DNA of 64,000 nucleotides from Owenweeksia sp. GTDB taxonomy: Bacteria > Bacteroidota > Bacteroidia > Flavobacteriales > Schleiferiaceae. The DNA lies in NCBI GenBank assembly GCA_002695025.1, contig NZNV01000007.1, positions 62,001 to 126,000 of the forward strand. Reading direction: 5' to 3'. This document shows positions 49,670 to 61,221 of this stretch, in pieces (the stretch's first letter is position 1; each line of letters starts with the position of its first letter). The position numbers and the translations under genes were made by a program. A model generated the notes under the pieces. That model was not told where the DNA came from. It did not search any database and saw nothing but the letters and a program-made list of their open reading frames with translations.

Positions 49670-52600
49670 TTAACGCTTTAAATGGATGTAACCGGTAATG
49701 GGGGTGGTACCAATGCCCAGGTCAAAAACATAGAAGTAGGTACCCGTAGGCAGAAACTCCTCTCCTCCAAACACACCTTTTACGTTGGTTTGTCCGCCCC
49801 AGGTATTGTCGTAAGGCTTCAGCTCGTATACTTTATTTCCCCACCGGTTGAAGATCAGCAGTGAGTTATTTGGATAAGCTGTAGGATCTTCAAGGCCGGG
49901 AATGACAAAGTAGTCGTTCACTCCGTCACCGTTGGGTGAAAATCCGCTGGGGATAGGTGGTATACAGGCATCGGTATCCAGGTAGTCGGGTATACCGTCA
50001 TTATCACAATCCGAAGCACCCTCTGAGCCGTCTGAAACGCCATCATTATCGGAGTCTGTATCACGGAAGTTCGGCATACCGTCATTATCCGTATCCAATG
50101 GCTTATTGGGGTCCGGGCCTTTTTCATCTGAATCAGGCAAACCATCATTGTCCGAATCCAGGTCACGGAAATCAGGAATACCATCACCATCCGTATCTAC
50201 AGGGATACCATACAGCCCTGTATTACCAGGTATGTCCGGATCCCAGGCATCATCAATACCATCGCCATCGGAGTCCTTACCGGTAGGAGCTTTCCAATCC
50301 ACCGCACCTTCTATCCAATCCGGGATACCATCATCATCCGAATCCAGGTCGCGGAAGTCAGGACTTCCGTCACCGTCACGGTCATACGGATTGTCTTCAA
50401 GATCTCCGTTGGGCGAATCAAATGCATCATCAATACCATCACCATCGGAATCCTTGCCCGAGGGCGGGGTAATGTTAAGGGACCTTTCGGCCCAGTCCGG
50501 GATACCGTCATTATCTGAATCGGGATCGCGATAATCAGGAACACCATCTCCGTCAAAGTCATAGGCCAATGGGTTACAGACATCTCCTCCCAAGGGGCTC
50601 GCTTCCACCCAATCCGGGATACCATCGTTATCCGAGTCAGGATCTTTATAATCCGGCACTCCGTCCTTGTCCGTATCACGTGGATTAGCCGGGTCCGGTC
50701 CAATTTCATAGGCATCCGCAAGGCCATCCTTGTCAAAGTCTGATGGAACTACGGATATCCTTACCCAGGCGTTATCGCAAAGAATGGGGACACCATCATC
50801 GCATATCTGATACTGTATACTGTCCTTACCACAAAAACCGGCATTGGGCTGATAGGTGATCATTCCACCCCCATTATCAACTATGGAGCCGTTGAACGGT
50901 CCACCCAGGAAAGTAACGGTGAGGTTATCATTTTCCGGGTCGCTATCGTTACTCAATACATTAATATTAATGGGTTGAGCAAGAGAAGTGGTAACAATAT
51001 CATCCACCGCCACAGGGGGATCATTGATTGGGTCTACATCAATATATATCCAGGCGGTAACGCATTGGGCCGGTAAGGGAATACCTTTATCACAGATGCG
51101 ATACTGTATACTGTCCTGACCGCTGAAACCAGGGTTGGGCGTATACTGCACCGTACCATTGGGATTAACCGTAAGAGAGCCATTTACCGGCTGAGTAACG
51201 ATCTGGAAAGTGGTGGTGTCCAGCGAACTAAAATCTGCCGCATCATTATCATTGGTCAATGGAGCAATGGTAATAGGCGTATTTTCATTGGTAGATACTG
51301 AATCATTAAGGGCAACCGGTGGGTCATTTACCGGGTCAATATTAATCACCACCACCACCTGGCTACAGTTGGCCGGGCTACTATCATCACAGATAAATAC
51401 GATCACCGAATCCACCCCGTTCAAGTTAGGATCCGGGGTATAGGTGAAGCAGGTGTCCTGGTCAGAGAGGCCGCTGGCCTGCCCCAGGTTCACAAAGGGA
51501 GTAACCTGCGTAACATCCACTGTCTGTCCTCCATCGGGATCGGACACGTTGAAGCAAATAGTGATAGGAGTATCCTCATTAATGGTGTAGGAGGTACGGG
51601 TAAGCGGGTTACCTGTACCATCATCTACAAAGGGCGGGTCCGGCACCGGGGTTACGGTAATGCGGATCCAGGCTGTATCGCAAAGATTTATTGGCGTGGC
51701 ATTATCACATATATAATATTGGATGCTATCCTGGCCATTAAAGTTGGTATTGGGCGTATAGATAACGTTCTTACCGGATATCATGGCCGAGCCCTTAAAC
51801 GGCCCAGACAGAATAGTAGGAGTGATCGGATCCAGGTTAGGATCAAAGTCATTGTTCAGGAAGCCTATAGTTACAGGCACATCCTCCGGGGTAGTTGCGG
51901 CATCATCCACCGCAAAGGGAGGCACCTGGCTCTTAGGAATGGAAATGATGAGTACAGCCTGACGGCAAAGCACAGGTGAACCTGCATCACATACGGTATA
52001 GACCACAGAGTCAAGACCCAAAGTATAACCAGCATTAGGTGTATAACAAATGCTATCGGCATTTACGCTGGCCACACCCCTTTTAGGGGCACCGCTAATG
52101 GAGAAGGTGAGGCTGGCACGGGGTGTCTCCACATCCGAATCATTCTTGAGGATAGCCACGCAACCCGACTCCATAGGATCCAGGAATAAGGTATCGTTCA
52201 CGGCCACCGGAGGATCGTTTACGGGCAACACATCCAGCACAATGGTCACCTGATCGCACAGCTGAGGAGTACCATTATCACAGTAGGATACCGTGAGCGT
52301 ATCCGGGCCAAAGTAGTTAAGGGCCGGAGTGTAGGTTATACATTTATTACCGGTTGAAACTCCGGCTACACTACCATGGGCAGGAGCTATATTCACTGCA
52401 GTAACATCCCCCAGGTCGCCAAGATCCACATCACTACCGGTCAGACAGATCTGTTTAGGTGTATCCTCATTGAGGGTAATGGTCTTAATGGTATCATTCT
52501 GCATCGGAATACCATTACCACTGAGTATTACAGGTGCATCGTTTACCGGGGTAACATTAATGGGGATAAACAATGTATCACATGCCGGAGGCGCGTTATC

Positions 52601-54535
52601 ATCACATAGTAACACCAGTATGGTATCCTTCCCGTTATAATTCAGGTTAGGTGTGTAGGTAAAACAGGAGTCCCCATCCGCAAAGTTGGTCACCACTCCA
52701 TGGCTGGGCGAATTAAGCAGGGAGCTGGCAACAACACCCTGACCTTCTGCCTCAAACCACTGAATACAAATAGCAAGACTTTGATCTTCAGGGGTGGTGA
52801 GTACAGATGCGGTCTTATTGTTTACAGGCTGATTGTTAACGGTGCTACCAACGGGTGGCTGGTTAATATCCTGTACATCTATATAAATAATAGCGGTATC
52901 ACAACTGGCCGGGTTGGCAGTATCACAGATACGATAACAGATAGAGTCCGGGCCAATATAACTGGAACTAGCCGTATAGATGATCTGGTTACTGGCATTG
53001 ATGGTTGCGGTACCAAAACTGGGACCGCAGGTGATCATAAAGCTGGAAGGGTCAAACTGGTTCAGTGGCGCCAGGTCATTCTGAACCGGCTTGATCACGG
53101 TAGGCTTACCCTGATCAGCAATTATAGTATCATTACGCACTTCAGGCGGGCAAAATTCAAACTGGATATTGGTAAGAGTAATGGTTTGGTCATAGGCAAA
53201 ACTCCAGGTATTGAGGAAGCGTTCATCACCATAGTTCAATATCCAGTTTCGGCAAGGCACCGTACAACCGGAAAGATTTTTACTTCCGGTACCGGTATTG
53301 AAGTTAGAGTCATCCCAATACAACTTGAGGGTGTCCTGTTGACCGTTGGGTTTCAAGAGAGAGAAGATATAACCGGCAGAATGATTTTCCGCATCATAGA
53401 TTGGAATGTGGATCAGCCCTGCTTCGTATTTATAATTGATCTCAATGTTGGCCGAGAAAGCGGTATCCCCCAAACCATCACGACCATCCCAATACACACA
53501 GTTGACACCTGTACCAATACGCCCGTATACGACCCTGTCACGTCCGCCTGCCTGGTATCCGGGTATACCGTCCAAGTCAAGTTTCACCTCTGTTTGACCG
53601 GGCTTGGTAGCCTCAATATTGATACAATAACCGGTACTGATACAGCCCGTAATCAGATCCCGTGCGTTGGCGGTTACACTCAGCTGTGGCAGCTTATTAG
53701 GGAAGGGATACACGTTAACATCCGGGGGATTGAGAAATATCTTATGCTCGGGGAGGTAGGGCACAGCACCCTGGGTGTATTTAGGCTGGGAAGTACTTTT
53801 ACGGTCCTGTACATAATTACCTGTATTGGTAATACCATAGGAGTTGGACACAATACCAAAACCAAATGGGTCAATACCGTTATAGTTTACCTCAAAACGA
53901 ATACTATCATCACGCAACACATACATGCGAGCCTTGTAGTTCTGGTTTTGGTTACCGGTACTCAGGGCCCATAAACGCGCCCAAAGGCGACCTTCTCTAA
54001 TGGTGTTGGTCGTGGTATCAGCCACAGTAATATCAAAATAGGGATAGCGATATCCCCCGTTACCTGCAGGTGGTGAAGCTTTCACGTTGGGATCTCCCTG
54101 GTTCAGTTCGATGTAATAATCTCCGTTTACGTCAGGATCTACCACTACAGCCGTATAACCTGCAGCATTAAACTTTTTAGGTCCGGCCGCAGCCTGCGTA
54201 TAGCTATCAATATAACCCGGACTACCATTAGTATTAGGTATCTGAACCGCGTTGAGGATAATGGTACCGTCTGGCCTTTTAACCCTAAAATAGGCAGGGT
54301 TCACCTGAGCCTTAAAGCCCAGGTAAATTTTTTCCTTGGTATGGTCAGCAATGTGCACATACAACCTACGGTCGGCTGGAGCATTATAGGTAGCAAACTC
54401 GCCTCCCCAGTCCCAGGGGTTGAGAAAACCATAATCTGCACTGGTGGGCCTCAGATCTTTGGTTCCTTCGGCAAAAGCTCCCGTATACGAAAACAGAAAC
54501 GCCAAAAAGATTAGCTTCGTAAAATTCTTAACCAT
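49670..54535 (-). CDS. Giant T9SS adhesin with cadherin-like repeats and CHU_C-type CTD
   Basis: This 1,621-residue protein has a signal peptide, a ~450-residue N-terminal region, then seven to eight tandem repeats of about 95 residues with the linker pattern [12 protein letters not shown] (residues about 550-1260). These are followed by Asp-rich TSP3 repeats (about 1270-1510) and a C-terminal domain closing [10 protein letters not shown] with [17 protein letters not shown], the gliding-motility-type (type B) CTD. The gene heads an operon with PorP/SprF and OmpA/PD40, which explains how it is exported and fixed. A role in adhesion or gliding is likely. Confidence 0.9.
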   Translation of the reverse strand: MVKNFTKLIFLAFLFSYTGAFAEGTKDLRPTSADYGFLNPWDWGGEFATYNAPADRRLYVHIADHTKEKIYLGFKAQVNPAYFRVKRPDGTIILNAVQIPNTNGSPGYIDSYTQAAAGPKKFNAAGYTAVVVDPDVNGDYYIELNQGDPNVKASPPAGNGGYRYPYFDITVADTTTNTIREGRLWARLWALSTGNQNQNYKARMYVLRDDSIRFEVNYNGIDPFGFGIVSNSYGITNTGNYVQDRKSTSQPKYTQGAVPYLPEHKIFLNPPDVNVYPFPNKLPQLSVTANARDLITGCISTGYCINIEATKPGQTEVKLDLDGIPGYQAGGRDRVVYGRIGTGVNCVYWDGRDGLGDTAFSANIEINYKYEAGLIHIPIYDAENHSAGYIFSLLKPNGQQDTLKLYWDDSNFNTGTGSKNLSGCTVPCRNWILNYGDERFLNTWSFAYDQTITLTNIQFEFCPPEVRNDTIIADQGKPTVIKPVQNDLAPLNQFDPSSFMITCGPSFGTATINASNQIIYTASSSYIGPDSICYRICDTANPASCDTAIIYIDVQDINQPPVGSTVNNQPVNNKTASVLTTPEDQSLAICIQWFEAEGQGVVASSLLNSPSHGVVTNFADGDSCFTYTPNLNYNGKDTILVLLCDDNAPPACDTLFIPINVTPVNDAPVILSGNGIPMQNDTIKTITLNEDTPKQICLTGSDVDLGDLGDVTAVNIAPAHGSVAGVSTGNKCITYTPALNYFGPDTLTVSYCDNGTPQLCDQVTIVLDVLPVNDPPVAVNDTLFLDPMESGCVAILKNDSDVETPRASLTFSISGAPKRGVASVNADSICYTPNAGYTLGLDSVVYTVCDAGSPVLCRQAVLIISIPKSQVPPFAVDDAATTPEDVPVTIGFLNNDFDPNLDPITPTILSGPFKGSAMISGKNVIYTPNTNFNGQDSIQYYICDNATPINLCDTAWIRITVTPVPDPPFVDDGTGNPLTRTSYTINEDTPITICFNVSDPDGGQTVDVTQVTPFVNLGQASGLSDQDTCFTYTPDPNLNGVDSVIVFICDDSSPANCSQVVVVINIDPVNDPPVALNDSVSTNENTPITIAPLTNDNDAADFSSLDTTTFQIVTQPVNGSLTVNPNGTVQYTPNPGFSGQDSIQYRICDKGIPLPAQCVTAWIYIDVDPINDPPVAVDDIVTTSLAQPININVLSNDSDPENDNLTVTFLGGPFNGSIVDNGGGMITYQPNAGFCGKDSIQYQICDDGVPILCDNAWVRISVVPSDFDKDGLADAYEIGPDPANPRDTDKDGVPDYKDPDSDNDGIPDWVEASPLGGDVCNPLAYDFDGDGVPDYRDPDSDNDGIPDWAERSLNITPPSGKDSDGDGIDDAFDSPNGDLEDNPYDRDGDGSPDFRDLDSDDDGIPDWIEGAVDWKAPTGKDSDGDGIDDAWDPDIPGNTGLYGIPVDTDGDGIPDFRDLDSDNDGLPDSDEKGPDPNKPLDTDNDGMPNFRDTDSDNDGVSDGSEGASDCDNDGIPDYLDTDACIPPIPSGFSPNGDGVNDYFVIPGLEDPTAYPNNSLLIFNRWGNKVYELKPYDNTWGGQTNVKGVFGGEEFLPTGTYFYVFDLGIGTTPITGYIHLKR

Positions 54536-54785
54536 AATATGGTGTCATTTCAAAAATTGAAGAATAGTATAATCAAGGGTAATACCAACCGGGACAAATA
54601 TCTTAATTTACTGTAATTCAGTTTATTAATTGTTCGCTAGCAAAGCCAGGTTTCCTATTTTGAGACTTTTCTAATTCTGATTCCCGCAAAAGGAACCTTT
54701 AACATTTGGAAACAAGCTCGTTTTAATTACAAATTGGGCCCCACAACTTTAACGGATCGCTGCGGTTAACAAGATAAAATGCAAA

Positions 54786-55361
54786 ATGGATCATCATCTT
54801 AATCCTATACCGAGACTTTTTTTTCTCAACTCTGCCGAAAACACCTTTCGAAAATGTATAGCCTGCGAGCGGGATCTGTACCTTGGTGATTGTGATTACG
54901 TTATTGAGAAAGCCATTCGCAGATTTCCGGAAATTGATGCCAGCGAAGTAATTTTTGAATATGCTATATGTACGGACTGTGCCGGGAAAGCGAGGCAAAA
55001 GCTTTCTGAAGAATCGCGCCAGCGTATAGATGAACTTCTGCACAGCGAAAAAGTAAAAGAAAACTCCCTGTCCATTTTGGCACAGGCCACGTTGCAGAAC
55101 GGTGATGCCACCGGTATTTGCATGCTTACCGGCAATGCCATTGATGATTGTGAGGAGTACCAGATATACGCCTACTGTCGTGGCACCTCTCTTTCACTTA
55201 ACTCCAATGCCTTTATGCTGAGCGGCAAAGCCATGGAGATCATTGCCGAACTGCTTTCCGAAGAAACCAAAGATGAACTGGACCGTTTCCGGGATACTTT
55301 TTTTGGACTGCCCCCGGAGTTGGAAGATATTATCAACTCCCGGGACCTGATCATGTTATAG
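54786..55361 (+). CDS. Hypothetical protein with paired cysteines
   Basis: This 191-residue protein has CIAC and CTDC pairs (residues about 24-27 and 62-65), spaced like a zinc site, and no signal peptide. The rest is helical and acidic, with a Leu-rich C-terminus (LPPELEDIINSRDLIML). No family is recognised. It is divergent from the adhesin operon; its stop codon lies inside a hairpin shared with the stop of the convergent DUF481-like gene. Confidence 0.6.
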   Translation: MDHHLNPIPRLFFLNSAENTFRKCIACERDLYLGDCDYVIEKAIRRFPEIDASEVIFEYAICTDCAGKARQKLSEESRQRIDELLHSEKVKENSLSILAQATLQNGDATGICMLTGNAIDDCEEYQIYAYCRGTSLSLNSNAFMLSGKAMEIIAELLSEETKDELDRFRDTFFGLPPELEDIINSRDLIML

Positions 55362-55379
55362 CACTTTAAAAGCTATAAC
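55355..55379. terminator. Hairpin spanning both stop codons of convergent genes
   Basis: GTTATAGC - nine bases - GCTATAAC. It contains the stop codons of the genes ending at 55361 (plus) and 55366 (minus). A bidirectional end is likely. Confidence 0.6.
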
Positions 55380-56118
55380 TAAGCCCGTTGGACACTTTAT
55401 AGGTGAGCTTAGGAATGGCAGGATCAACCACGGGGTAGGCATCGTAATTTAAGGAAGCCGTAGTGGTAATGGCAAAACCTTTCCACACATCAATACGCAA
55501 TTGCAGTTGCCCGGACATCCGGTAATCCACCCAACGGTCCAAACGCGGCTGATAATACAGGAGGGTTGTAAAACCATAGCGCTTACCGGTAAATGCCACC
55601 GACAAATAGCTGCTCATCCTGAAATCACGGTGAACAACACTGGTATCCAACTCCTTATCATATTCATACATAGCCAGGGTTCCTAGCACTATCTGTTTTT
55701 TCTTTTCCTTTTTATACAGGGTGAAACGAGGCCCCAGCCCAGTGAGGATCCGCTCCTCTATCCGCAACGGAATATCAATCTGGTACTGGTTAAAATATTC
55801 ATAGGTAAGCCAGCTATTTCGGGTATAATTATAACGCCCGTGAAAAAAGCCGTTGCGTTCAAAATCCGTAGCCTCGGTGTACGTAAGGTTTATATTACTT
55901 AAAAAAAGAAGAGTATGCCGCGATCTGCGGTACTGTAAAGCCAGGTTGTTATTGAGTTCATACAAGCGCGTGGTATTTCGGGTAATCCGAAAGCCAAAAA
56001 TCTCCTGCCCGGAAAAACCTGAAGAGTCAGACTTTATGCGCAGAGATTCTATATTAACGATCTGGGCGGTAAGGAATACCGGGGTAAACAGCAGAAAAAA
56101 TAAAAGCGTTTTCCACAT
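55366..56118 (-). CDS. DUF481-like outer membrane protein
   Basis: This 250-residue protein has a signal peptide (to LTAQ), then a run of amphipathic beta strands with aromatic girdles (NSWLTYEYFNQYQID, GPRFTLYKKEKKKQIVLG) and closes VSNGLSYSF, a C-terminal Phe typical of outer membrane barrels. The pattern fits DUF481 (YdiY-like). It is alone on the minus strand and faces the gene at 54786. Confidence 0.7.
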   Translation of the reverse strand: MWKTLLFFLLFTPVFLTAQIVNIESLRIKSDSSGFSGQEIFGFRITRNTTRLYELNNNLALQYRRSRHTLLFLSNINLTYTEATDFERNGFFHGRYNYTRNSWLTYEYFNQYQIDIPLRIEERILTGLGPRFTLYKKEKKKQIVLGTLAMYEYDKELDTSVVHRDFRMSSYLSVAFTGKRYGFTTLLYYQPRLDRWVDYRMSGQLQLRIDVWKGFAITTTASLNYDAYPVVDPAIPKLTYKVSNGLSYSF

Positions 56119-56387
56119 GGTGGAAATCTGATTTTTGCCAAAAATAAACAGAGTAAACCAGAAAGCTTTAAGGTTTTGAGGAAGGATTTAGAAACCTCTC
56201 CAAAATGTGTGAATATGTAATTGCCTTATGGAGCGATATTACTCCTCGCCTTGAACCCAAAAAAGCTTCCTGGAGAGGGTTTTTGACTGATAAGGCACCT
56301 AAGATCTATAGGTGCTCATCTGCCCCATCATTCTCCAAAACTTGTGGGAAAAGACGGATATTTGCTCAAAGGAATATCCAAATAAAA

Positions 56388-57359
56388 ATGCGCACCGTAC
56401 TCTTCCTTATTACCACCACGCTACCCTTTCTTTTCCATGCACAATCTACAAGCACAGAAGCCTTCATCCGGGATAGCCTCCTCCTGATTCAAAAAAATAC
56501 AGAAAAAGGATTTTACTGGGACTATATCCTCTTCATTCCCCGGGAAACACCTCTACATCAAAAAACATTTCTGCTGGTAGAACCCAACAATACCGGAAAA
56601 ACTTCAGACAGCGTCCAGGTACACACCCAGTACGCCATGGACCTGGCCTCAGTCAGTTCCGTAGGAAATAACATTTCAACGATGTTGAAAATCCCTTTTC
56701 TCGTGCCCATTTTTCCCAGACCGGAAAGCCGCCCTTTACTCTATACACATGCCCTGGACAGAGATGCAATAACAGAAACCTCACCGGAATTACAGCGTCT
56801 GGACCTTCAATTACTGGCTATGATAGAAGATGCCCAAAGCCTATTAGAGGATATGGGCATTCCCACCAACACCAAAATCTTCATGAATGGCTTTTCAGCT
56901 TCCGCCACCTTTACCAACCGCTTTTCATTCATACACCCTGAAGCCATACAGGCCTTGGCTATAGGAGGTTTTAATGGTGAACTTATACTTCCTCAACCTC
57001 AAATTAATGGTGTGGACTTAAACTATCCACTGGGCACCAAGGACTTCACCACTTTATTCGGTCAAAATTTTGACAAGGAGGCCTTTAAGCACATACCCCA
57101 ATTCATATACATGGGTCAGCTGGACCAAAACGATGCTGTTCAATTCGATGACGCTTACAGCGAACAGGAACGCCAAATCATCAATAAAAATCTCGGAGAC
57201 GATACCCAGGAGAGATATCTAAAGTGTCAGGAAATATACCTGAAGAACCACATAAACCCCACGTTCAAAACGTATGAAGACGTAGGTCACTGGACCACTT
57301 CAGACGTGAATTTTGAAGTGATAAAGTTCTTTTTTCACCAAATGCAGACGCAAGAATAG
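56388..57359 (+). CDS. Secreted alpha/beta-hydrolase-like protein
   Basis: The ATG at 56388 (MRTVLFLITTTLPFLFHAQ) gives a signal peptide; the frame is open ~60 codons upstream but without one. The 323-residue protein has a nucleophile-elbow-like GFSASATFT (in the place of GxSxS/G) and a final His in GHWTTSD. The acid residue is not certain (perhaps Asp in GQLDQND). It may be an esterase or peptidase acting outside the cell. It lies upstream of the two-component system but with a 223-base gap. Confidence 0.65.
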   Translation: MRTVLFLITTTLPFLFHAQSTSTEAFIRDSLLLIQKNTEKGFYWDYILFIPRETPLHQKTFLLVEPNNTGKTSDSVQVHTQYAMDLASVSSVGNNISTMLKIPFLVPIFPRPESRPLLYTHALDRDAITETSPELQRLDLQLLAMIEDAQSLLEDMGIPTNTKIFMNGFSASATFTNRFSFIHPEAIQALAIGGFNGELILPQPQINGVDLNYPLGTKDFTTLFGQNFDKEAFKHIPQFIYMGQLDQNDAVQFDDAYSEQERQIINKNLGDDTQERYLKCQEIYLKNHINPTFKTYEDVGHWTTSDVNFEVIKFFFHQMQTQE

Positions 57360-57582
57360 CTACTGTCAGCCATCCAATCCAATGCCGGATTAAAGAGTTT
57401 TAAACTCCAAACCAGCCACTACTCGCATCCGCGCACACGCTTTCTTGAACCTGTAAATTTTAAAAACCAGACCTGTGTATATCCTACATAACACGTATTC
57501 CGCAGGAGGTAATGTTTTACCTAAATTTGAGATCGGTGTTAATACCCCATCTACGAGGCAACCATTACTATCAAGCTGAAAA

Positions 57583-58215
57583 ATGCAAGGAGTAAACGTT
57601 TACATTGCAGACGATCATAATATTGTGGCACAGGGCATTGCCTCTTTGTTAAAGCAAATAAGCCTGGTTGCCCAGGTTACTATTTTCAAAAACGGACAAG
57701 ACCTTTTTAAGCATTGTGCCATCCAAATTCCCCACATCGTCTTTTTAGATTTGGAAATGCCTGGTTGGGATGGCCGCAAAACACTGGTGGAAATCAAAAA
57801 AAACTACCCTGCTGTTTTGTGCTACATGCTATCTATGCTGAATGAAAAATTCATCATTGAAGATTGCATCAAAAAAGGCGCCTCCGGGTATTTGAACAAA
57901 GACTGCTCCTTGCAGGAACTTTCCGAAGCTATAGAATCGCCAGCAGGAGAAGTTTACTATTCTAAAGAGGTATTGAAAATTCTGAGTGGCATACACCAAC
58001 CCACAGGATTTTTTACGCTTTCAGAACCTCTTTCTGAAAGAGAATCGGAAGTACTGGGCCTGCTCTGCGAAGGTTTATCCCCAAAAGAAATTGCCGGAAA
58101 ACTCTTCCTAAGTATCCGTACTATTGAAACCCATAAAACCAATATCATGCAAAAATTTGACGTCGGTACGGTGGGTAAGTTAATCAGCCTGGCCATCAAG
58201 AATAAGGTTGTATAA
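57583..58215 (+). CDS. NarL/LuxR-family response regulator
   Basis: This 210-residue protein has a receiver domain (Asp10, Asp11, phosphoacceptor Asp56 in FLDLEMPG, Thr/Ser switch in MLSM, Lys in LNKDC) and a LuxR-type HTH (LSERESEVLGLLCEGLSPKEIAGKL, then SIRTIETHKTNIM; each shortened). It ends one base before the sensor kinase gene, so the two are co-translated. Confidence 0.93.
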   Translation: MQGVNVYIADDHNIVAQGIASLLKQISLVAQVTIFKNGQDLFKHCAIQIPHIVFLDLEMPGWDGRKTLVEIKKNYPAVLCYMLSMLNEKFIIEDCIKKGASGYLNKDCSLQELSEAIESPAGEVYYSKEVLKILSGIHQPTGFFTLSEPLSERESEVLGLLCEGLSPKEIAGKLFLSIRTIETHKTNIMQKFDVGTVGKLISLAIKNKVV

Positions 58216-58216
58216 T

Positions 58217-59995
58217 ATGAGGTTTTGGGTTTTATTGTTTTACGTACTACAGGGATTTTACGTTGCAGCACAGCATAGCCCTGTTGCAGACAGTGTTCTG
58301 CAACAGGTGGAAATACAAGAGGATTATAAGCGGAAGGTCGAAATACTGGAGAAAACTATACAACAGCTCTACACCACCCGCTTTGATGAAACCATTGAAC
58401 TGGCCCGCTATGGATATCAACTAGCCACCGAACATAATGACCAGGCTCAAATGGGCCATTTTCTTCGCTTCATTGGTCTCTCCTATGGTAAAAAGGGCAA
58501 TATAGACAGTGCTTCTGCCTACTATTACAAAGCACATGAGTACCTGAAAGATGGTAACGACAGTAAGAAACTGGGCGCATTATACGATGATATGGCCCGA
58601 TTGTACCGCAAGCTGCGACAACCCGAAAGAGCTTTGGAGTTTTACGAAAAAGCTTTGGCGCTATATAAAAAGGAAAACGACCTGGAAGGCATTGCACGCA
58701 TCTATAACGAAAGCGGTGTAGTGTACCGTGATGAAGGAGATTATAAAACAGCGAACGAGCTTTTCCACAAATCCCTTAATCTGCAGATCCAGCGAGATGA
58801 TTCTGTAGGCATTGGGTATGCACTGGAGTTTATCGGCTACAACCAATTGCTCATTAAAGATTACCAGGAGGCAGAACGCTACCTGAAACAAGCCCTCGCA
58901 GTTCGTGAAAAACTTACAGACGATTTTGCCCTGATGCTTAATTACACCGCTTTGGGCGAGTTATACCTGGCTACCAAACAGCACGAGCTCTCCAATACCT
59001 ATTTTGAGAAAAGCAATGCCCTGGCCCGCAAAATTAAGTTTGTAGACATCCAGCAATACAACTACGAACAAATTATGGCCAATTATGAAGCCCTGAACAA
59101 TTTTGAAGAAGCTTACAAGAGTCTTAAACGGTTCAACGCCCTGCACGACAGCCTTTACAATGTGCAAAAGCTAAAAGATGTAGAGGAGGTTACCACCAAA
59201 TACGAAACAGAGAAAAAAGAGGCGCAGATAGAGCACCAAAAACTCCTTATTGTGCGGGAGAAAAAGGAGAAATACCTGTACGTAGCAGTTTTAACCTTCG
59301 GTTTGGCAGCACTTATATTGGTGATCTTCATTATTAGAAGCACCAACCGGCATAAAACACAACTTTTGCTAAAGCAACAAAACGAGTTGGCTTTAAACAA
59401 AGTATTGGAGGCTGAAGAAGCGGAGCGTAACCGGATAGCCAAAGACCTGCATGATGGTATTGTGCAGGAGATCACCACCATTAAGCATCAGGTACAGACA
59501 GCTACCTTAAGCGAACATCCTGGCAATCTTAAGGATATTGAAAAAGCCTTATCAGGTATGGCCTCAGAAATACGCAATATGGCTTACCAGATGATGCCGC
59601 TTACCTTAAAAGAATTTGGCCTGGAAAAAGCCCTGGAAACACTGCTGGAAAGAACGCTTATGGCGCATCATATCACCTTTGATTTTAACGCTATAGGCAT
59701 AGAAAAGCGCCCGGAAGACCGGGTGGAAACCAGTATTTACCGCATTTGCCAGGAACTGCTCAACAATTCAGTGAAACACAGCAAAGCCAGTCATATAAGC
59801 CTGCTCCTGTTACAAAAGGATCACGTACTCACTATTACCTACGAAGACAATGGCATTGGTTTCGATAGCCAAAGCGTAACAAAAGGCATGGGCCTGAACA
59901 GCCTCCAAAGCCGCATCGATATGATTAAGGGTAAACTCTCACTGGAAAGCGAAACCGGTAAGGGAACCACAGCCTACATCAAAATTCCGGTATAG
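58217..59995 (+). CDS. TPR sensor histidine kinase (HisKA_3)
   Basis: The ATG at 58217 is used. The 592-residue protein has a signal sequence, TPR repeats (about residues 60-330), one membrane helix (about 350-372), then a HisKA_3 domain with phosphoacceptor His412 in KDLHDGIVQE and an HATPase domain (NNSVKHSKA, DNGIGFD, GMGLNSLQSR). It has the periplasmic-TPR sensor design common in Bacteroidota. The signal is unknown. Paired with the regulator at 57583. Confidence 0.92.
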   Translation: MRFWVLLFYVLQGFYVAAQHSPVADSVLQQVEIQEDYKRKVEILEKTIQQLYTTRFDETIELARYGYQLATEHNDQAQMGHFLRFIGLSYGKKGNIDSASAYYYKAHEYLKDGNDSKKLGALYDDMARLYRKLRQPERALEFYEKALALYKKENDLEGIARIYNESGVVYRDEGDYKTANELFHKSLNLQIQRDDSVGIGYALEFIGYNQLLIKDYQEAERYLKQALAVREKLTDDFALMLNYTALGELYLATKQHELSNTYFEKSNALARKIKFVDIQQYNYEQIMANYEALNNFEEAYKSLKRFNALHDSLYNVQKLKDVEEVTTKYETEKKEAQIEHQKLLIVREKKEKYLYVAVLTFGLAALILVIFIIRSTNRHKTQLLLKQQNELALNKVLEAEEAERNRIAKDLHDGIVQEITTIKHQVQTATLSEHPGNLKDIEKALSGMASEIRNMAYQMMPLTLKEFGLEKALETLLERTLMAHHITFDFNAIGIEKRPEDRVETSIYRICQELLNNSVKHSKASHISLLLLQKDHVLTITYEDNGIGFDSQSVTKGMGLNSLQSRIDMIKGKLSLESETGKGTTAYIKIPV

Positions 59996-60088
59996 CTTTT
60001 ACGTAAAATTACGTAGACATTTCCCGTTAATTTACTGAAATCCGCCTTGTCTGATAAAGCCACCTTTGCCTGCAAAATGTGGTGAGTT

Positions 60089-61195
60089 ATGGCAATTAAA
60101 AGAATTAAGGCAGCGGTATTACTGGTGTTTTTTTCGACAGCGCTTTACGCGCAAAACCTGGGAGAGTTTAAACCCAAAACCATAGGGTTGAACGGAGCCA
60201 AAAAATTTAAGAGTAAAGACATTTATATTGCCGGATTCTCGGTAAACTTTCAACTCTACAACCTTAAAACCACCACAACCAAAGGTGGCTTTGCCAACCA
60301 AATGCTGTCCGGCAACACCAAAGCTTCTTTAGCCGTAGGACTGGATATTCCCGCAGCTACACTTCAGCAGCTTACCGATGAAGCTTATCAAAAGTTTATA
60401 CAGGACCTGAAAGCACAGGGTTTTAATATTCTTAAAGGAGATACCGCAGCCAATACCAATTATTACAAAGACTACCAACGTTTGGAAGGTATGGAAATGA
60501 GCCTTTCAGAGGCTCCGGGAATAGTAACTGTTTACCCCTCCAATGCAGTATTCTTTGTAAAAGGGTTTGATAATAGCGGTAAAATAAAACGCGAAGGGAT
60601 GCTCAGTTTTATGGGTACTACAGACCGTAGTGATGAAATAGCCAGCTATCCCCGCCTTTCGCAGGAGTTAAACGATGCGGCCATCGTGAATGTGGATTTG
60701 TACGTATTGTTCCTGGATGTAAAAAAACCCTACCAGGGGAATGGAGCAAAAATTACCGCCAATACCAACCTCCGCATGGCCGCCTACGATCATGTGGAAA
60801 GCCGGGTGTCCAATAACTCCACCACTACCCGTTTAGGCCTTACCGGAAACACTAAAGAAAAAGGGGTAACCTGTATCTCCTCTATTGATTTTGTACAAGG
60901 GCGCAACAAAATAGGCGGCTCCCCACTGGGAGTATATACTGGAATTTTAAAGGACGACCTTCTGGTTAACGATGTACTTGGAAGTGAAAAAATTGAAGCC
61001 TACGCTAAAACCGACCGTGATTTTATAGGTACCGAGACTGCTTTTGGGATGATGTACCGCGCTGATAATATTGCGGTGGAAAACACAGCGCTGATAAGAG
61101 CCGATGCTGAAAAATACCATGAAGGTGTAAAAAAAGCGCTTGACACTTTTCTGTCCTACCATGTATCCGAGTACAAAGACAAACACTTTAAATAA
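60089..61195 (+). CDS. Secreted protein of unknown function
   Basis: This 368-residue protein has a signal peptide ending near LYAQ. The mature part begins LGEFKPKTIGLNGAKKFKSKDIYIAG (shortened here) and contains no recognised domain. It is followed by the propeller protein gene after 26 bases, so they may be co-transcribed. Function unknown. Confidence 0.6.
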   Translation: MAIKRIKAAVLLVFFSTALYAQNLGEFKPKTIGLNGAKKFKSKDIYIAGFSVNFQLYNLKTTTTKGGFANQMLSGNTKASLAVGLDIPAATLQQLTDEAYQKFIQDLKAQGFNILKGDTAANTNYYKDYQRLEGMEMSLSEAPGIVTVYPSNAVFFVKGFDNSGKIKREGMLSFMGTTDRSDEIASYPRLSQELNDAAIVNVDLYVLFLDVKKPYQGNGAKITANTNLRMAAYDHVESRVSNNSTTTRLGLTGNTKEKGVTCISSIDFVQGRNKIGGSPLGVYTGILKDDLLVNDVLGSEKIEAYAKTDRDFIGTETAFGMMYRADNIAVENTALIRADAEKYHEGVKKALDTFLSYHVSEYKDKHFK

Positions 61196-61221
61196 ACCAT
61201 CACTTTTCAAAGATATCTGCC

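Noticed and set aside
52700-53974. 424-codon open frame opposite the giant adhesin gene
   Set aside because: It lies entirely antisense to a gene with a clear domain series. Its translation is low in complexity of motif and rich in Gly/Thr/Ile from the repeats; no domain fits.
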